Part shown: positions 8,614 to 17,645 of the stretch, piece by piece
Layout: each line of letters starts with the position of its first letter
How positions within the stretch are numbered: position 1 is the stretch's first letter
Source of the DNA: Streptococcus mitis
GTDB taxonomy: Bacteria > Bacillota > Bacilli > Lactobacillales > Streptococcaceae
Length of the DNA: 64,000 nt
Direction: 5' to 3'
Assembly (NCBI RefSeq): GCF_901542415.1
Contig: NZ_CABEHV010000004.1
Location: 868,001 to 932,000, forward strand
Position numbers and translations under genes: made by a program
The notes under the pieces: generated by a model
The model's input: only the letters and a program-made list of their open reading frames with translations
Told to the model about the DNA's origin: nothing
Databases searched by the model: none

Positions 8614-9390
8614 TTAGAATTTATCTGACTTTTTTATGAAGTCTCCCTCTTTTTCATCATTGATAGCTCCTTCAAATCCTTTATTTTTAAGATAATTCGT
8701 ATAAAAAAGTTGCTCCGATTGGAAATAATCAAATAATGGCTGTCTGTTATCGTGAACCTGAAAGGCTTCGAGTGCTGAATAGTAAGTTGCCTTATTCGTA
8801 TCATCCACAATAAAGGGGGTAATTCCTTCCTTCAAGCACTGTTTATACAAAAGTAATCGACCAATTCGACCATTGCCATCTGCGAAAGGATGAATCCTTT
8901 CAAATTGTGCATGAAATCTTGTTAAGTAGTTCAAATCTTTCTGCTGTTTTAAGCTATAGCCAATTATCAATGAAAGCATCTCATCTTCAGTCTGCTCAAC
9001 AGAAGCTGTCGCAATTTTTCCTACCTCATTTTGCAACACTTTATAACGACCAACTGGAGCTATCGGATTATACTCAGAACTGGTGCCACTTTTTAGAATA
9101 CGATGCAGGGTTTTAATATAGTCCTCTGTTAGTGGCTCATTAACGGTATCTAAAATATAATCAAAACATTTAAAATGATTATTCATTTCTACCAAATCAT
9201 CAATTTTGATTCCTTTTGCATCAATATTTGCGATAGTCTTTGTCTCATAAATTAAGCTAGTCTGCTCTTCTGTCAGACGACTTCCTTCAATTCGGTTAGA
9301 ATTATAAGCAAAGCGTTTCTGTGTAATATCATAAATACCACCGTGTACTTTTCCTTCTCTCTCTGCTAAGAGCCTTGTAATTAAATCCAT
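8614..9390 (-). CDS. Fic-domain AMP-transferase (Fic/DOC family)
   Basis: A 258-residue Fic enzyme. The catalytic motif HPFADGNGRIGR is complete at residues 167-178, so it should transfer AMP (or a related nucleotide moiety) to a protein hydroxyl. The N-terminal helix carries SNRIEG at residues 31-36, matching the S/TxxxE(G/N) inhibitory motif placed before the Fic core, which predicts an autoinhibited (class II) enzyme. It follows the parA and ribbon-helix-helix genes in one orientation and is flanked by AT palindromes. Whether it targets host proteins or acts as an addiction module is not shown; no separate antitoxin is obvious unless the 74-residue neighbour does this. Confidence 0.9.
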   Translation of the reverse strand: MDLITRLLAEREGKVHGGIYDITQKRFAYNSNRIEGSRLTEEQTSLIYETKTIANIDAKGIKIDDLVEMNNHFKCFDYILDTVNEPLTEDYIKTLHRILKSGTSSEYNPIAPVGRYKVLQNEVGKIATASVEQTEDEMLSLIIGYSLKQQKDLNYLTRFHAQFERIHPFADGNGRIGRLLLYKQCLKEGITPFIVDDTNKATYYSALEAFQVHDNRQPLFDYFQSEQLFYTNYLKNKGFEGAINDEKEGDFIKKSDKF

Positions 9391-9415
9391 TGTTTCTCCT
9401 TGTAGTAAGCAGTTG

Positions 9416-9457
9416 TAGTTATAGATATATTTATAGTTATAAATATATCTATAACTA
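9416..9457. repeat. 42-bp near-perfect AT palindrome between the rhh gene and fic
   Basis: TAGTTATAGATATATTTATA (9416-9435), GT, then its exact reverse complement (9438-9457). It begins inside the stop codon of the ribbon-helix-helix gene. No T run follows, so it looks more like an operator, centromere (parS-like) site or RNA processing hairpin than a terminator. Confidence 0.7.
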
Positions 9458-9679
9458 TAGTTCCTCGATTAATTTATCAAGATAATCTGATGCAGACTTT
9501 GCACCAGCTGCTTTTGCAACTTGATCTAACTTTTTCCGATTACTTGGCTTCAAAGTAAACTGGAATTGCTTCTTACGTTCAAAACTTTCAAAACTATCTA
9601 TATCTGGAAGCTGTTCAGGTTGATGAGTTGCTTCAATAATCTGTGAAATTTCTTTTTCTTTCGGTGTAAATGCCATCAT
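9455..9679 (-). CDS. small ribbon-helix-helix protein, probable partition partner of ParA
   Basis: A 74-residue protein. An acidic N-terminal half is followed by KKQFQFTLKPSNRKKLDQVA and SASDYLDKLIEEL, a short basic beta strand then two helices, as in MetJ/Arc/CopG-type DNA binders. It follows parA by 49 bases and is surrounded by AT palindromes. In many plasmids such a protein binds the centromere and also represses the par promoter. An antitoxin role toward the adjacent Fic enzyme is an alternative. The start could be the first or second Met. Confidence 0.7.
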   Translation of the reverse strand: MMAFTPKEKEISQIIEATHQPEQLPDIDSFESFERKKQFQFTLKPSNRKKLDQVAKAAGAKSASDYLDKLIEEL

Positions 9680-9690
9680 AATCTCCTTCT

Positions 9691-9730
9691 AATTATATTT
9701 ATAACTGTATTTATGTTTACAAATATAATT
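9691..9730. repeat. AT inverted repeat between parA and the rhh gene
   Basis: AATTATATTT (9691-9700) and AAATATAATT (9721-9730) flank a 20-base AT-rich spacer. It is the same 10-mer as at 8579 and 10580. Confidence 0.6.
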
Positions 9731-10535
9731 ATATTGTATCATAAATTCTTGAAAAAGTCTCCTCTAGCTCCATAAAAAACTTTTTATGTTTTTGATAAAG
9801 ATCAGAATTCTCCTTCATATCTGCAATAGAGACCTTATCAATCGTGGAATGATTGAATAGCTCTTTTGCTGGTACAATCCCTAGAAGGTTATCTGTTCCC
9901 TTTTCTTTGGCTTCAAGTCCAAGGGCTTCCAGTAATTCTCTTGATGATCCATAGTTTGGTCGAATCATATTTGCTAGAAAATATAACTCAGCAGTAATGT
10001 AAGACTCTCTGGTACGATAATCGATTACATCCTTCCTGAAAGCTTCTAATCGAGTTGATAGATTGAATTTAGCATTATAACCAAACTCTGAAGGAGTCAA
10101 GGGACTAATAATAGCGTGACTGACCGCAACAGCATTTTTTGTAGCTGTCGCAAAGTCTGGTCTACAATCAATCAAGATATAGTCAAACTGACCCAACTTC
10201 TTCTTTTCGTAGTTATCTTCTAACCAAAGATAAAGGAGCATATTTTTCTTATCGCTGTTCTCTAAATCTCGCTCCACTGTATCCAACCGAACCGAACCTG
10301 GAACGAGACTAACATTTTCCTTGATGTGCTTAATATCCACATCGCCTCCTTTGAAAGCATTCGCAATTGTATTCTGACTTTCGTAAATATTGTAGCATTG
10401 AGTCAAATTACACTGATGGTCTAAATCTATAAAGAGAACCTTATGCCCTTTTCTAGCCAACCATTCTCCATAATTAAATGTCAAAGTTGTTTTTCCAACA
10501 CCGCCTTTAATAGCAGCAAATGTGATAATCTTCAT
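9729..10535 (-). CDS. parA: ParA-family partition ATPase
   Basis: A 268-residue P-loop ATPase beginning MKIITFAAIKGGVGKTTLTF; the deviant Walker A motif KGGVGKTT (residues 10-17) has the signature lysine of Soj/ParA proteins. FIDLDHQCNLTQCY and DYILIDCRPDF (Walker B region) follow. ParA proteins space plasmids or nucleoids by cycling on DNA. Finding one beside a relaxase in the mobile region supports a plasmid-like replicating stage. The promoter at 10567-10594 contains one of the AT repeats, suggesting self-repression. Confidence 0.92.
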   Translation of the reverse strand: MKIITFAAIKGGVGKTTLTFNYGEWLARKGHKVLFIDLDHQCNLTQCYNIYESQNTIANAFKGGDVDIKHIKENVSLVPGSVRLDTVERDLENSDKKNMLLYLWLEDNYEKKKLGQFDYILIDCRPDFATATKNAVAVSHAIISPLTPSEFGYNAKFNLSTRLEAFRKDVIDYRTRESYITAELYFLANMIRPNYGSSRELLEALGLEAKEKGTDNLLGIVPAKELFNHSTIDKVSIADMKENSDLYQKHKKFFMELEETFSRIYDTI

Positions 10536-10566
10536 TCTATTTCTCCTTCTCTTTTTCTATACTTCT

Positions 10567-10620
10567 ATTATACCATTATAATTATATTTGTCAATATGTG
10601 TATGTTTATATTTATAATTA
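10567..10620 (-). promoter_or_regulatory. parA promoter containing AT repeats
   Basis: TTGACA (10594-10589), 16 bases and TATAAT (10572-10567) on the minus strand. The spacer is the repeat AATATAATTATAATGG, and a second AT-rich arm (TATTTATAATTA) lies just upstream at 10609-10620. The placement fits an operator for the adjacent ribbon-helix-helix protein or ParA. Confidence 0.65.
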
Positions 10621-10622
10621 TT

Positions 10623-12299
10623 TTACAAAAAAGATTCTCTTTCCTTTCGCTGTTCCACATTTTTCTCAATGTCTTGATGTAACTTATAATCTTTTGTAAT
10701 TGTTTCTACTCGTTGATATAAAGCTTGGCGCTCAAAAGTCACCTCCTTAACAAGTTTATCGATTTCAGATTTTCGAGTGCTAGGATCTACTCTCAGATCT
10801 TTCAGAATGGAAATAGCTAACTTCGATTCCTGAGGATCACTTGATTCCAATGCAAGAAATGCAGACTGAATTTTATTAAGCTCACCCAAGCGTTGATCTA
10901 ATTTATCAAGCAAGTTATCTACTTCTTCTAGTTCTTCTTCAAAACGATTTAACAATTCATCAAATTGCTGTCCTTCTGTCACTCCATGAGCAGATAGATA
11001 ATTGTATTCACGAACAAGCTGATCCAAACTGGAGATTTTCGGATTTTTTCGGACAATCATTTCTCCATTATCATATGACAACTGGGAAGCAACTGTTTCT
11101 CCCTTCATGTACCGATTCTTATCAGCGTGTTCAGGATTAACAAAATAGTAGAAATCATTTTTTCTGATAAAAATTTCATAAGATCCATCTTCTGCTTTTT
11201 CAATCTGATGAGCAGGAATCAGAATAGTTCCCTTATTTCTAATCCCAAATTCCATTTCAAGATAGATCCCATTCTTTGTTTCTTCCATCACCTGCCATTC
11301 TTCAACTGTGATTCTCATTTCAAAATCATCTTCTCGTTCCGCCACCATTTTTTCATATTCAGATTTAATTTCATCGACAGAGAAGGTCACCTCGTTAGCA
11401 ACCACTTTCTCAGAAATTTTCTCTAAAGAATAATTTCCTTTTTTGGACAGTGTACGATCCCTCACATTTCTTGTTTGATCCCGATCAGTCAGACGATATT
11501 TTATTTCCTTCCCTGAAGTATCAACTTCAAGATTTAAAGCTCGTGCCTTAATCTTAAAATCCTCTAAAGAGGTTGAATGTTTCAAAAGAAAATCTAAGCG
11601 TGATTTAATTTCATAGCGAAAAGAATTTTTTTTGCGATAGGCATGATAGGTTTTTCGATTAGTCCATAATCTCTCCTTGAGAATTTTAGCTCCAGCCAAA
11701 TCAGAATACTTGTTTGAAATATTAAATAAGCTTCTAGCAGTATTTTTCTGCCAACGAAACTTTTTTAATGTAACAGAATTAGTGGAATTGAAAATGATGT
11801 GATTGTGAATGTGCCCCTTATCCATGTGAGTCGCTATGACAAATTCATGTTGTCCACCAGTTAATTCTAAAATTGTTTTTCGACCAATCTCATGAATTTC
11901 TTGTGGAGTCAAATCATCTTCAGGAGAAAATGATTGGATGATGTGGTGAGCCAAAACCCGATTCGGATTGTGAATGTCAGATCGTTCTTTTGTCCCTGCT
12001 CGCTGAGCAGCATTCTTTTTTGTCAAAAGAAATTCTTCTGTCGCTGTGCTAGCGTCTGTAATTCCATAAGTAGATACCAGTTGCTTGACTACTCGGCCAT
12101 CTTTAACCACTGCTGGAAATTCAAACTGTTCATCTTGTTCTAAAAAACTCGTTTTAGATGGATTCTCGATATAGCGTAAAGCATTATTTAAACTTTTCGT
12201 ATCAGTCAGCTCGACCGTCTTAGCTTCATCCTCAATATATTTTGTAGATCGTCCTAAAGAAGCTACACCCTTTATTTGAAGAACCTTTGTTACAACCAT
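10623..12299 (-). CDS. MOBP-type relaxase (conjugative nickase)
   Basis: A 558-residue relaxase that would nick oriT and lead single-stranded DNA into the recipient. The metal-binding motif HIHNH is at residues 163-167 after HEFVIATHMDKG, and LRYIENPSKT (Tyr43) resembles motif I with the catalytic tyrosine. The C-terminal third is coiled coil (around residues 440-555). The gene overlaps MobC by 10 bases. The set resembles PcfG of pCF10 and the Tn5252 relaxase group (recognition from memory). It appears intact. Confidence 0.9.
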   Translation of the reverse strand: MVVTKVLQIKGVASLGRSTKYIEDEAKTVELTDTKSLNNALRYIENPSKTSFLEQDEQFEFPAVVKDGRVVKQLVSTYGITDASTATEEFLLTKKNAAQRAGTKERSDIHNPNRVLAHHIIQSFSPEDDLTPQEIHEIGRKTILELTGGQHEFVIATHMDKGHIHNHIIFNSTNSVTLKKFRWQKNTARSLFNISNKYSDLAGAKILKERLWTNRKTYHAYRKKNSFRYEIKSRLDFLLKHSTSLEDFKIKARALNLEVDTSGKEIKYRLTDRDQTRNVRDRTLSKKGNYSLEKISEKVVANEVTFSVDEIKSEYEKMVAEREDDFEMRITVEEWQVMEETKNGIYLEMEFGIRNKGTILIPAHQIEKAEDGSYEIFIRKNDFYYFVNPEHADKNRYMKGETVASQLSYDNGEMIVRKNPKISSLDQLVREYNYLSAHGVTEGQQFDELLNRFEEELEEVDNLLDKLDQRLGELNKIQSAFLALESSDPQESKLAISILKDLRVDPSTRKSEIDKLVKEVTFERQALYQRVETITKDYKLHQDIEKNVEQRKERESFL

Positions 12300-12658
12300 C
12301 GCTCTTGTTCCTTTGTTTGATTTTCCTGTTTTTGGATAAATTGACTGACTGTATCTTTCAAATATTTCTGCAATTCAATAATCTGACTCAATTCATTTAG
12401 GCTAGCCTGGTCATCTTCGTTTACCTTTTTTGCGACCTGATTAATATTGACCCCTATCCGATTTATTTCCTTACGTAACTCTTTCAACTCTTCAAATTTT
12501 AAAATTTTGACCTCGCCCATAATCAACATAATTCGGGCAAAGGCATTAAAATTTGGCATTCCAGATTCTGCAACCTTTGTTGAAATAAACCGTGCCTCTT
12601 CTTCCGTTAAACGAATTTTTTTCTGAATCATTCGTTTTCTTTTTTCTTTATTTTTCAA
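12290..12658 (-). CDS. mobC: MobC-like relaxosome accessory protein
   Basis: A 122-residue basic protein. KKIRLTEEEARFISTKV and FNAFARIMLI form a ribbon-helix-helix-like N-terminal part; LRKEINRIGVNINQVAKKVN is the typical MobC/PcfF C-terminal motif. It would bind oriT and help the relaxase. Overlap with the relaxase and position right after the candidate oriT support this. The start could also be Met9 (MIQKKIRL). Confidence 0.88.
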   Translation of the reverse strand: MKNKEKRKRMIQKKIRLTEEEARFISTKVAESGMPNFNAFARIMLIMGEVKILKFEELKELRKEINRIGVNINQVAKKVNEDDQASLNELSQIIELQKYLKDTVSQFIQKQENQTKEQERWL

Positions 12659-12692
12659 AAAATCTTCACCTCTATTCTGGCAATTTTACTTG

Positions 12693-12848
12693 AGGGGCTC
12701 AGAGCCCTTTTCTTCTGGCAAGATTAGCACTTGGGTACCCAAATGCTGTTTTTAAAAAGGTCAAAGTTAGTCAGGGTGTCATCCCTGACTATTCTTGACT
12801 TTTTAAATCTTTGGGGAAATCCCCAATCCCCTAATCCCTGCAAGCAGG
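12693..12848. other. candidate origin of transfer (oriT)
   Basis: The 221-base gap before mobC is full of inverted repeats. AGCACTTGGGTACCCAAATGCT (12726-12747) is palindromic but for one pair. AGTCAGGG/CCCTGACT (12769-12790) nests inside TTTAAAAAGGTCAA/TTGACTTTTTAAA (12751-12807). GGGGAAATCCCC (12813-12824) and CCTGCAAGCAGG (12837-12848) follow. In pCF10-like systems oriT lies at this place. I could not assign the nick site. Confidence 0.6.
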
Positions 12849-12879
12849 AATGTTGTTCTATAACGAGGGAAAAGTTTGA

Positions 12880-13188
12880 CTAAACTTTTAAGTCTTCCAG
12901 TAGAAGCTCCATTGTATCAACCATCTCCATTTTAAGAATTTCGTCTCTTAGTTGTTCAAATCGTTCATCACTCATCCCTTCAATTTCTTTAAGTGCAATG
13001 GGATACATTTCTACTTCTTCTAGCTCATAGTTTATTTTAATTCGCATATCTCTACGAAGAATGTAAAGACATTCCTTACGTGAAATGTGCTGGTTAACTT
13101 CATTCACTTTGGGCGAATCTGTAGCCTCATCCTCAAAAAATATCTCCATTAAAAGATCAAAAGTTTCTTGTTTTAGATGTTCAATCAT
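12880..13188 (-). CDS. small acidic protein of the transfer operon, function unknown
   Basis: A 102-residue acidic, mostly helical protein (MIEHLKQETFDLLMEIF...). I do not recognise the family. An AAAGGAG site precedes the ATG. An 18-codon frame starting at 13237 (MEALVRRKKNKKGETEDD) ends inside this gene's start, so translation may be coupled to the large gene upstream. It lies between the large polyvalent protein and the candidate oriT, the position of pcfE in pCF10, though no similarity can be claimed. Confidence 0.65.
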   Translation of the reverse strand: MIEHLKQETFDLLMEIFFEDEATDSPKVNEVNQHISRKECLYILRRDMRIKINYELEEVEMYPIALKEIEGMSDERFEQLRDEILKMEMVDTMELLLEDLKV

Positions 13189-13236
13189 CTTCCGTTTCTC
13201 CTTTTTTGTTTTTCTTCCTACGAACTAATGCCTCCA

Positions 13237-16200
13237 TTATCGAGGGTTGCTCAGGGACTTTTTTTCTTCCACCTGCTTTACAGCCTCCGCCTTTTGATTC
13301 CCCAACTGCTCAGATTTTTCTTTTGCCTGTTGGAGTTTATCAGCAAACTTATCTTTCGTCACAGTTTTATTTTTCACTAATTCTAACTTAGCATCCATCC
13401 GATCAATCAAACTTTTTGCTTCCTTCTGAACAACCTGCAGTTGTTCTACCATATCTTCAAAACCATTTTTATCTTTTGCCCAAATAGCCAAATAGCCAAA
13501 ACTGTAGCTACTCGTATCAAAACCAAAATGATTAGCCACGACATAAGCGACACTTTCAGCTTGTAATTCTTGCTTACGATATTGGTCATCCCCATATTGG
13601 GCATTGCTTCCTCTATGTAAATCTGCATGAGCCATTTCATGAAAAATGGTTTTTAAAATCTGTTCTTGACCCTTTAATCCTTTTGAAATAACAATTCGAT
13701 TTTCATCTGGAGAGTAATAACCATTTGTGCTCTCTCTTTTAATTTCTTCAAAACTGATAGGAACCTGATTATCCATTGAAACAGCTTTTGCTGCTCGGTA
13801 CAAATCTTCATAATCTTTAACATCTCCAGTCAATTCATGAATTGCTTTTGGCAATTCTTTTCCTTCTGTTTGAGATACATCAAAGACATTCCCTAACTTA
13901 AATCGAGTAACAGTGACTTCCTTCTCTCCCATTTCATTTTCAGCTGGGGTAAAATCTAACTCTTTTTGATGAACAGGGATGCTTGTTTTCACTTGGTAAG
14001 GAACCCAAATCTTCAGAGCTTTTGAACCCTTTTTAACTGTTCTATCAAAATCTGTTTTCCATTTATTGAAACTAGCAACTTGAGAAACATTAGGATTTTG
14101 CATCTTCAGCAAATGAATATTGTTGAGTGAGTAGTTGTGAAACTTACTCATCGTATCCAAGAATGATTTAAACTGTTCTGAATCTAAATAGTTCTTCATT
14201 CCCTCTTTCAAGTGTTCAGCTAAAGCTTTTGTATCTTTATTTGCGACTAACTGAGAAATGGTTTGTTCTGAACTTTTAGTAGCAATTGCATCGGTTATAA
14301 TAGCTCCAGTTTCAGCTTCAACATCTGTCCTTCTTTCTCTATCTTCCTGTTTTTTATGATGGTTAGAAGCACCGTTGTATGGATCTGTTCCCTGCAACAT
14401 CTCATCAGAATTGGAAATACCATCACCATCCAAATCACGATCCCTCTCATCTTTTCGGTTATACTGATAAATTTTTTCGTATCGATTATCTAGTGTCTCT
14501 TGCGAATCTTTGACTTGTAATTTTTCAAATTCTTCTCGAACATTGGCAATAGTTTGTTCAACTTTTTCTGATAAATCATTCACTTCTTTTTGCCATTTTT
14601 CTACAAGAACTACTTGTTCCATTGGAGAATCCTTAACTCCCAACTTCTCAAACCAAGTAGATAGATTTTCGACCTCAACACTATCCATTCCATCAAAAGA
14701 AATAAATCCTAGACGACTATCATGACTACTATCTGTAAATCCAATTGGACTATTTTCCAAATCTCCAAACGGGAGTTGGGATAGAAGTTGATCTGCATAA
14801 AGAGCATCTTCCAAAGCGTAACTGAACTGAGAAATATCTAACTCACTCGCCAATCTCTCCAGATGATACTGATTGAATAATGCCCCATCTATCTTCATCA
14901 ACTCTGGATGCTCTCGCATTTCTCGTGTTCCAAGTCTTTCTTTATGAGCGATTGGATTAATCTCCTCACCAATATTGTAACGGATGCTATCCTGAATCAG
15001 TTCACCGTCAGGACTGTATAAAGCAAATTGAACCTTTGTAATAGGTGTATAGGAAGCACCTTCTACCTGGTTCATTCGATCACTTACACTCACATGATGT
15101 TTGTCGTAATAGATATTATTCTGCTTATATAGCTCTGTTGCAAAAGACTGATAATCAACCAACTCTGCTTCACTAAAAGGTAAAATTGGCCCATCTTTAT
15201 GCTTTTCTGCCCATTGAAGTCGGACATTGTAGGTCGTCTTTTCTTTTGAGAGTTCTTCATACTGCTTATTTTTTAAGACAGATAACATTTTCTCGCCACC
15301 ATCTTGAACATATTCCTCATTAATTGAGAGTTGCTCAATGTGTCCATCCCTTTCTCTGTAAACACCGAGGATAATCTTTTCATCCAACGATTTAACATTA
15401 GTTGCAAGCTCTCCCTTGAGTTTCATAAGAGAGGCTGGAATTTTTTCGTTCCCAATATCTTTAAACAGTAGTAAGAAATCTTCATCTTTTGCTTTAATAG
15501 CTTCACTCATATTGAGATTGTGTAGCTTTTCAACACTACTCAAATCATCTAAAACAAAAGATTGTGGATCTAAAATATCTCGCAACATGGGAAGAACCTG
15601 CAATTTATCCTTAATTGAATTACTAACCAATATACCGTCAAAATGTCCCTGACCATTTGCAATATCATCTAGGAAATTTTCCGCTCCCTTTCCCTCTTCA
15701 TAAGGTCTAATCCCTGAAAGATGGATAAAGTTATCCTTTTGAAAAGTCACCTGAAGCACATTTTCCTCTCCATGATCCGCATAAATAAAGCTAATCTTAC
15801 TGTTAGCTACTTCATTTAAATACCAGAACGCTGTACTTTGTATAGACGGCGCATATTGATTTAATCGTCTTAAATCCGCTGGTGTAATCGGATGATAATT
15901 CGCTATTCTCCGTTGCACTTTATCATAATTTGTGCTAAACTGTAAGTAAGGATAGGATGATGTCGGGTGACTGGTAACAGTTTGCTCAAAGGTACTTGTT
16001 TCAAGTACAGGTAAGGTACTGCCTTCAGCTTTAGGCTGTAAAGAACCCGTGCCACCACTGGTCCTGTCATTCATTTGCTCCTGAGAACTTTCAGGAGCTT
16101 TTTCTTTACTCTGATTTTCTTCCTGCGCTTTATAAGTATCTCCAACAGGATCGGAAGGTTTTTCGTAGGTCACTGTTTTATCTGCATCAATGACCATCTG

Positions 16201-17634
16201 TTTTTTAGGTTCTACCGAGAAGCTAATATTATGCCAGTTCTGCTTCAGCCATTCCGCATCTTCTGGAGATAAATTGCTAGTATCTATGTTCAATACAGAA
16301 TTCTGATTATCTTCAAGAACTCCTTCATCTTGATTTTTTTGTTTGGACAGTAACTTATTTACTAAATCTTCTTCATGTTCACTGCTATTCTCATACAATT
16401 TCGACATACTATCTTTTCTCCCTCTTTCTTGATTAATGATTGTTTGATATTCTTGACGGACTTCTTCCTTTGTCAATTGTCTATCTGACACAAAGGCTTT
16501 TACATCCTGTGTAGTTAGCTCTTGCGCTTTTCCAAGAGCTAGTTTCTTCTCAAAAAAGCCCTGGTAATACCAAGACTTTTCATCTACTGTATAAACATGT
16601 GCTAACTCTTTAGGAGTGTTATTCCCTCCCTTCAGAAAGTCATTCCAATCTTCCTTCTCCTGGTATCTCTGAACGATAGGTGGAATCGCAATCTGTACTG
16701 GAATCCCCTTTTCCTGCAGACTAGTTATAAATTTATAGCCAGCCATATCATTATCTACAGCCAGCGTAATCATATCTTGATTCTGACCATCTTTAAAATA
16801 GTTCGTTGTTCTAGCGACAGTTTCTAGAGCTTTTCCAGTATTCTGATTGACTTGATAGGATTTATCATTTATCTCTGCATACAATTCCATAAACCGTCTA
16901 CTAATGATTCCTTCTTTTACTCCATCCATAGCTACTAAGCGGACATCCTGAAGCCTATCTTTATGAAGCTCATAGTAGCTCATTAGATCGATTGGAGCTT
17001 CCGCAAAGATCAAACGTTTTGGTGTTCCGATATCAATTGAAAATCCTAGTTGTCCGTCTGAATTTCTCATAATTTGTTTTAGTCGTCCACGTTCAGGATA
17101 GTGCTCCCGATTCTCTACTATTCCCTGAAGACTCGCTCCAGCTAAAAAGCCTGTGTTGTCCTTATACTTAAAGACAATCACAGGCTCAAAATAGTCTCCT
17201 TTTTTTCGGATTGCTTCCGCTATACTCCCTTGGCTAATAAAGAAGTTAATCGTATCATCTGAAAGGCCTCTCTGTGCCTTCAAATATCTTCTAGAGGCGC
17301 TGAAATCCTGACGCTCATATCTTTCCAAGTGATAGCTAAAAGGTTCTTTTGTGGCCGTCTGAGCTTCTACATCGACTGCCTTAAATTCTCCAGTTTCTAA
17401 AAAATGCATCGCTTCCTTGTAAGAAACACCTCGTATGGTTTGAACTAACTGAATGACATCTCCAAATTCAGTTCTTGAGTTCCAATAAAATTCATTTTTC
17501 TTTGTATCTATTACAAAGGAATCATGTTCTACCCAGTTATAGCTATGGCTCCCTGTACGCTTTAACTCCATACCTAGTTGTTCTGCAACAGAAATAATAG
17601 ATAATCTTTTGGCTTCTTCTTTGCTTAACACCAT
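13237..17634 (-). CDS. large polyvalent protein with Toprim and ArdC-like metalloprotease domains
   Basis: A 1465-residue cytoplasmic protein. Residues 1-85 resemble a primase-type zinc-finger region that lacks clear cysteines. A DUF3991-like segment (RYLKAQRGLSDDTINFF) and a Toprim fold follow (KRLIFAEAPIDLMSYY, then ITLAVDNDMAGYKFI). The middle is long, acidic and low complexity. At about 1065-1084 lies DRDLDGDGISNSDEMLQGTD, a calcium-loop repeat. The C-terminus carries an ArdC-N-like region and a zinc protease motif HEMAH near residue 1333. Such proteins accompany conjugative elements and probably protect or process incoming single-stranded DNA. It corresponds in position to pcfD. Confidence 0.85.
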   Translation of the reverse strand: MVLSKEEAKRLSIISVAEQLGMELKRTGSHSYNWVEHDSFVIDTKKNEFYWNSRTEFGDVIQLVQTIRGVSYKEAMHFLETGEFKAVDVEAQTATKEPFSYHLERYERQDFSASRRYLKAQRGLSDDTINFFISQGSIAEAIRKKGDYFEPVIVFKYKDNTGFLAGASLQGIVENREHYPERGRLKQIMRNSDGQLGFSIDIGTPKRLIFAEAPIDLMSYYELHKDRLQDVRLVAMDGVKEGIISRRFMELYAEINDKSYQVNQNTGKALETVARTTNYFKDGQNQDMITLAVDNDMAGYKFITSLQEKGIPVQIAIPPIVQRYQEKEDWNDFLKGGNNTPKELAHVYTVDEKSWYYQGFFEKKLALGKAQELTTQDVKAFVSDRQLTKEEVRQEYQTIINQERGRKDSMSKLYENSSEHEEDLVNKLLSKQKNQDEGVLEDNQNSVLNIDTSNLSPEDAEWLKQNWHNISFSVEPKKQMVIDADKTVTYEKPSDPVGDTYKAQEENQSKEKAPESSQEQMNDRTSGGTGSLQPKAEGSTLPVLETSTFEQTVTSHPTSSYPYLQFSTNYDKVQRRIANYHPITPADLRRLNQYAPSIQSTAFWYLNEVANSKISFIYADHGEENVLQVTFQKDNFIHLSGIRPYEEGKGAENFLDDIANGQGHFDGILVSNSIKDKLQVLPMLRDILDPQSFVLDDLSSVEKLHNLNMSEAIKAKDEDFLLLFKDIGNEKIPASLMKLKGELATNVKSLDEKIILGVYRERDGHIEQLSINEEYVQDGGEKMLSVLKNKQYEELSKEKTTYNVRLQWAEKHKDGPILPFSEAELVDYQSFATELYKQNNIYYDKHHVSVSDRMNQVEGASYTPITKVQFALYSPDGELIQDSIRYNIGEEINPIAHKERLGTREMREHPELMKIDGALFNQYHLERLASELDISQFSYALEDALYADQLLSQLPFGDLENSPIGFTDSSHDSRLGFISFDGMDSVEVENLSTWFEKLGVKDSPMEQVVLVEKWQKEVNDLSEKVEQTIANVREEFEKLQVKDSQETLDNRYEKIYQYNRKDERDRDLDGDGISNSDEMLQGTDPYNGASNHHKKQEDRERRTDVEAETGAIITDAIATKSSEQTISQLVANKDTKALAEHLKEGMKNYLDSEQFKSFLDTMSKFHNYSLNNIHLLKMQNPNVSQVASFNKWKTDFDRTVKKGSKALKIWVPYQVKTSIPVHQKELDFTPAENEMGEKEVTVTRFKLGNVFDVSQTEGKELPKAIHELTGDVKDYEDLYRAAKAVSMDNQVPISFEEIKRESTNGYYSPDENRIVISKGLKGQEQILKTIFHEMAHADLHRGSNAQYGDDQYRKQELQAESVAYVVANHFGFDTSSYSFGYLAIWAKDKNGFEDMVEQLQVVQKEAKSLIDRMDAKLELVKNKTVTKDKFADKLQQAKEKSEQLGNQKAEAVKQVEEKKSLSNPR

Positions 17635-17645
17635 TTGTTATCCCC

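Noticed and set aside
13181..13237. 18-codon frame MEALVRRKKNKKGETEDD
   Set aside because: Perhaps only a coupling bridge between two genes; noted in the entry of the 102-residue gene.
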